This document shows, piece after piece, positions 6,504 through 8,742 of a DNA stretch of 8,742 nucleotides. The DNA is from Thermoplasmatota archaeon (GTDB lineage: Bacteria; Pseudomonadota; Gammaproteobacteria; Burkholderiales; Thiobacillaceae): NCBI GenBank assembly GCA_023475455.1, contig JAMCVR010000066.1:1-8742 (forward strand), written 5' to 3'. The position numbers and the translations under genes were made by a program. The stretch's first letter is position 1; every line of letters starts with the position of its first letter. Below the pieces are notes generated by a model. It did not search any database, was not told where the DNA came from, and worked only from the letters and a program-made list of their open reading frames with translations.

Positions 6504-8102
6504 TCATGCGCGGCGCCATCGATCCATTCCGCGTTCGAACGCCATCCGGCTCTGCGCAAGTCCATGCAACTCCGCGTCGATGCTGGCGATCTCGGTCTGT
6601 TCCTCTGTGCCGAGCGCTTCCTCGGTGTCGAGTTGATGCTGCAGCACGGCGAGGTCGGCTTCGGAGGCGTCGTTGCCTGCGCGTGCGCGCTGGACGATGC
6701 GTTCGCGCAGGGTGGCGACGGGGACGGGGAAATCGAGGATGCGGAATTCGACGTCGCGCGCGCGCGCGGTTTCGCGCAGCAGGTCGCGCTGCCAGTGCGC
6801 GGTGAAGGTGGCGTCGACGATCACCGGCCAGCCGGCGTCGAGGATGGTTCCCGCCAGCCGTGCCAGGTGGCCATAGGTGCGGCGGGTGGCATCGGCCGCG
6901 TATAAATTCTGGCCGAGGCCGGAGCCGCTTTTCGCCAGGGCGTCGAGTCCGGCCAGCCGCTTGCGCTCGAGGTCGGAGCGCAGGCGGATGGCGCCCGGTG
7001 TCTGCATCAGGGTGCGGGTGACGGTGGTTTTGCCGGAGCCCGACAGGCCGTGGGTGATGTCGAGCCGGACGGGCAGGGGGTGCGTCAGCGTGGTCGCCAG
7101 TTCGAGCAGCGTGCGCACCTCGGCCCGCGCCGCGTCGCGCTCGGGGCCTTCGGCCTGTGCCGTGCGAATGGCCGCCACCTTGGCGCGCACCAGCGCGCGG
7201 TAGACCGCGTAATAACGCAGCAGCGCAAGGCCCGCGTAATCGCCGGTGCGTTCCAGCCAGAGGTTGAGGAACAGCCACGCCCAGTCCGCGTGGCCGCGCT
7301 GCAGCAGGTCCATGGTGCAGAACGCGACTTCGGACTGGATGTCGATCCAGCGCAGTTCGGGGTTGAATTCGATGCAGTCGAACACCAGCAACTGGTCGTC
7401 GACCCAGGCGAGGTTGCCCAGATGCAGGTCGCCGTGGCATTCGCGCACGAAGCCGTCGCGCTTGCGCGCGGCCATCAGCGGAGCGAGCCGGGCGTGCTCG
7501 GCTTCGCTCCAGCGCTGCAGGGCATCGAGTCGTTGTTGGTCGGCCGTGGCGTCGAGGCGCGGCGCGATCTGCGCGAAGTTCTGCGCCACCGGTTGCCAGA
7601 CTTTCTCCGCGCTGCCCCAGGGACTGTCTGCCGCGGCGCGCGCGCAGCCTTCGAGATGGAAGCGGGCGAGGGTGGCGGCGATGGCTTCGACGTGTTGCGC
7701 GGTCATCCCGCCCTCTGCGTCGAGCCGGTCGAGCGTGGCGTCCGGCGGAAACTGGCGCATCTTCACGGCGTACTCGAAGGTCTCGCCGGTGCCGTTGACG
7801 CGCGGGGCGACCGGGGTGCCGGTGAGGGGGACGACGTCGAGATAGATGGCCGGCGCGAGCCGCCGGTTGAGCTGCACTTCGTCGCAGCAGGCGTGCAGGC
7901 GCTTGTCGAGGCTGCTGAAGTCGAGGAAGCCGAGGTTGAGCGGCTTCTTGATCTTGTAGGCGAATTCGCCGGTGAGCAGAACCCAGGAGATGTGGGTCTC
8001 GATGACCCGGACCGGGCCGGCCGCGTGGTCGTAGCAGGCCGGGTCGTGCAGGCTCCGAATCAGTTCGGCCCCGTCCTGGGCCGATTCGAGCGTTGCGTTC
8101 AT
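6504..8102 (-). CDS. Bifunctional aminoglycoside-phosphotransferase-like / P-loop kinase fusion protein
   Basis: A 532-residue two-domain protein. Residues ~30-310 form an APH/choline-kinase fold: GEFAYKIKKP (45-54) supplies a likely ATP-binding lysine, HGDLHLGN (223-230) is the catalytic loop and D242 in FDCIEF the metal-binding Asp. Residues ~345-532 form a predicted P-loop kinase (COG0645 type) with Walker A GLSGSGKT (352-359), RSDLERKRL (375-383) and VDATF (429-433). Fusions of this kind are widespread and usually labelled aminoglycoside phosphotransferase/ATP-binding protein, but their substrate is unknown to me and antibiotic resistance should not be assumed. The ATG at 8102 is preferred because the family-like sequence begins just after it; no strong Shine-Dalgarno precedes it. 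The gene follows the HPF/RaiA gene by 28 bp and is probably co-transcribed with it. Confidence 0.88.
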   Translation of the reverse strand: MNATLESAQDGAELIRSLHDPACYDHAAGPVRVIETHISWVLLTGEFAYKIKKPLNLGFLDFSSLDKRLHACCDEVQLNRRLAPAIYLDVVPLTGTPVAPRVNGTGETFEYAVKMRQFPPDATLDRLDAEGGMTAQHVEAIAATLARFHLEGCARAAADSPWGSAEKVWQPVAQNFAQIAPRLDATADQQRLDALQRWSEAEHARLAPLMAARKRDGFVRECHGDLHLGNLAWVDDQLLVFDCIEFNPELRWIDIQSEVAFCTMDLLQRGHADWAWLFLNLWLERTGDYAGLALLRYYAVYRALVRAKVAAIRTAQAEGPERDAARAEVRTLLELATTLTHPLPVRLDITHGLSGSGKTTVTRTLMQTPGAIRLRSDLERKRLAGLDALAKSGSGLGQNLYAADATRRTYGHLARLAGTILDAGWPVIVDATFTAHWQRDLLRETARARDVEFRILDFPVPVATLRERIVQRARAGNDASEADLAVLQHQLDTEEALGTEEQTEIASIDAELHGLAQSRMAFERGMDRWRRA

Positions 8103-8130
8103 GCCGGCTCGTCCGGACGGGGCAGGGGCT

Positions 8131-8436
8131 TCACGGCTTCCGCGCGTACTCTTCCAGCTGCCGTTTGGCGGCGTCGAAGGCGTCGCGCAATGCAACGTAG
8201 GCATCCTCGTTGGCCTGCTTGTCGACCACGATTTCCGAACCCGGGACGCCGAGATCGATGCGGACGTTGAACGGCTTGCCCTGCTGGTGATGCTTCGCGG
8301 GCTGTTCGACCACGACTCGGCAGCTGACGATGTCGGCAAAGACCTGTTCGAGCTTGCGTGCCTTCTCCCGGATGTGCGTTTCGAGGGCATCCGAATGGGG
8401 CATGTCGCGGAAGGTGATTTGAAGCGGGGTTTTCAT
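8131..8436 (-). CDS. Short HPF/RaiA-family ribosome-associated protein
   Basis: A 101-residue protein of the ribosome hibernation/sigma-54 modulation family: MKTPLQITFRDMPHS at the start, helix LETHIREKARKLEQVF, central strands SCRVVVEQP and FNVRIDLGVPG, then a C-terminal helix DAYVALRDAFDAAKRQLEEYA. Proteins of this family bind the decoding region of the 30S subunit and inactivate or store ribosomes under stress. The length matches short HPF/YfiA forms; there is no C-terminal dimerisation domain. The ATG at 8436 has GGAG 5 nt upstream; the frame stays open upstream to 8538, but that part overlaps the neighbouring gene and is not family-like. It lies between a TraR/DksA-type gene and the kinase fusion, suggesting a stress-response operon. 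Confidence 0.88.
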   Translation of the reverse strand: MKTPLQITFRDMPHSDALETHIREKARKLEQVFADIVSCRVVVEQPAKHHQQGKPFNVRIDLGVPGSEIVVDKQANEDAYVALRDAFDAAKRQLEEYARKP

Positions 8437-8458
8437 GGTGACTCCGTTGGGTTGGGAT

Positions 8459-8481
8459 GGAAGCAGGACAGTCCTGCCTCC
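8459..8481 (-). other. Stem-loop in the TraR/DksA-HPF intergenic gap
   Basis: GGAAGCAGGA (8459-8468) and TCCTGCCTCC (8472-8481) form a 10-bp stem closed by a 3-nt loop; on the minus-strand RNA one pair is a G-U wobble. It starts 2 bp after the upstream stop codon and ends 22 bp before the HPF/RaiA ATG. No T-run follows, so it is more likely a processing, stability or attenuation element than a full intrinsic terminator. Confidence 0.5.
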
Positions 8482-8483
8482 GC

Positions 8484-8742
8484 TTACAGGGTCGGGTGGC
8501 CTTCCTGGGCGTAGTGCTTCTCGCGCTGCTCCTGGCACACGATGCAGCGTTTGGCGGTCGGGTAAGCCATCAGGCGGGGGAACGCGACGTCCTCTCCGCA
8601 GTCGATGCAGACGCCGTATTCCCCGTTCCTGACGCGCTGCAACGCGGCTTCGATATCCCGCATCCCGTCGATATGGCGATCCAGTATGGCCAGGTTGAAA
8701 TCCGCCAGCGCGTTGGCCAGCGATTCGTCGCCGCTGTCGCCC
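8484..8742 (-). CDS. TraR/DksA-family zinc-finger protein, start beyond the window
   Basis: The last 85 codons of a minus-strand gene ending in TAA at 8486-8484; the start lies past the window edge. A helical segment (residues ~5-38 of the visible part) ending in RVRNGEYGVC leads into a C4 zinc finger with spacing C-x2-C-x17-C-x2-C (8535-8609) and a YPTAKRCIVCQEQREK tail, the hallmark of TraR/DksA proteins. These enter the secondary channel of RNA polymerase and alter promoter response, often with ppGpp. The acidic coiled-coil tip that decides DksA-like activity is not visible, so it is not called dksA itself. It heads or precedes the HPF/RaiA-kinase genes with a 47-bp gap. Confidence 0.88.
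   Translation of the reverse strand, partial: GDSGDESLANALADFNLAILDRHIDGMRDIEAALQRVRNGEYGVCIDCGEDVAFPRLMAYPTAKRCIVCQEQREKHYAQEGHPTL

Noticed and set aside
6755..6768. Seven consecutive CG dinucleotides
   Set aside because: It lies inside the kinase coding region and encodes ordinary Arg/Ala codons (ETARARD); no frame effect is seen, so it is best explained by codon bias.
6436..7440. Arginine- and proline-rich minus-strand frame of 334 codons
   Set aside because: It overlaps the kinase gene on the same strand in another frame; the composition is typical of an out-of-frame reading of GC-rich DNA.
7050..8270. Long plus-strand open frame of 406 codons opposite the kinase gene
   Set aside because: It is the antisense of a gene with clear kinase motifs; such frames stay open in GC-rich DNA. 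Its low-complexity Gly/Val/Ala/Arg content has no recognisable domain, and it runs through two minus-strand genes.

Overview
The window looks like a chromosomal segment of a high-GC proteobacterium. This is inferred from proteobacterial-type TraR/DksA, short HPF/RaiA and SbcD/SbcC-like proteins; a beta- or gammaproteobacterium is plausible, but the exact taxon cannot be read from the sequence. Most of it is GC-rich. The first ~1.8 kb is visibly poorer in GC (26 of 60 bases G/C at 1141-1200, against 42 of 60 at 7501-7560), which suggests a separately acquired accessory gene.

Layout, left to right. (1) 1-1804, plus strand: the 3' part of a large SMC/RloC-like AAA ATPase with a CxxC zinc-hook-type motif, ABC signature, Walker B and H-loop. 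Its frame is broken by what looks like a 7-bp tandem duplication at 745-763. (2) 1805-1843: a strong two-part hairpin in the gap between convergent genes. (3) 1828-2474, minus strand: a toxin-antitoxin pair of the TumE/TumA type, toxin first, with an ATGA stop/start overlap. A 23-bp hyphenated palindrome lies exactly at the toxin start codon. (4) 2495-6276, minus strand: an SbcD/Mre11-like nuclease (TTG start behind a strong Shine-Dalgarno) and an SbcC/YhaN-like coiled-coil ATPase, joined by a GTGA overlap. (5) 6277-6503: intergenic. (6) 6504-8742, minus strand: a TraR/DksA zinc-finger protein (cut by the window end), a short HPF/RaiA ribosome-associated protein, and a two-domain protein fusing an aminoglycoside-phosphotransferase-like kinase to a P-loop kinase.

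The minus-strand genes from the nuclease to the antitoxin are so tightly packed (overlap, 20 bp, overlap) that they may form one four-gene operon: nuclease, ATPase, toxin, antitoxin. With the RloC-like ATPase converging on it, the left two thirds has the character of a small DNA-repair/defence island next to a stress or ribosome-hibernation operon. No tRNA, rRNA, CRISPR array, insertion sequence or attachment site was recognised.
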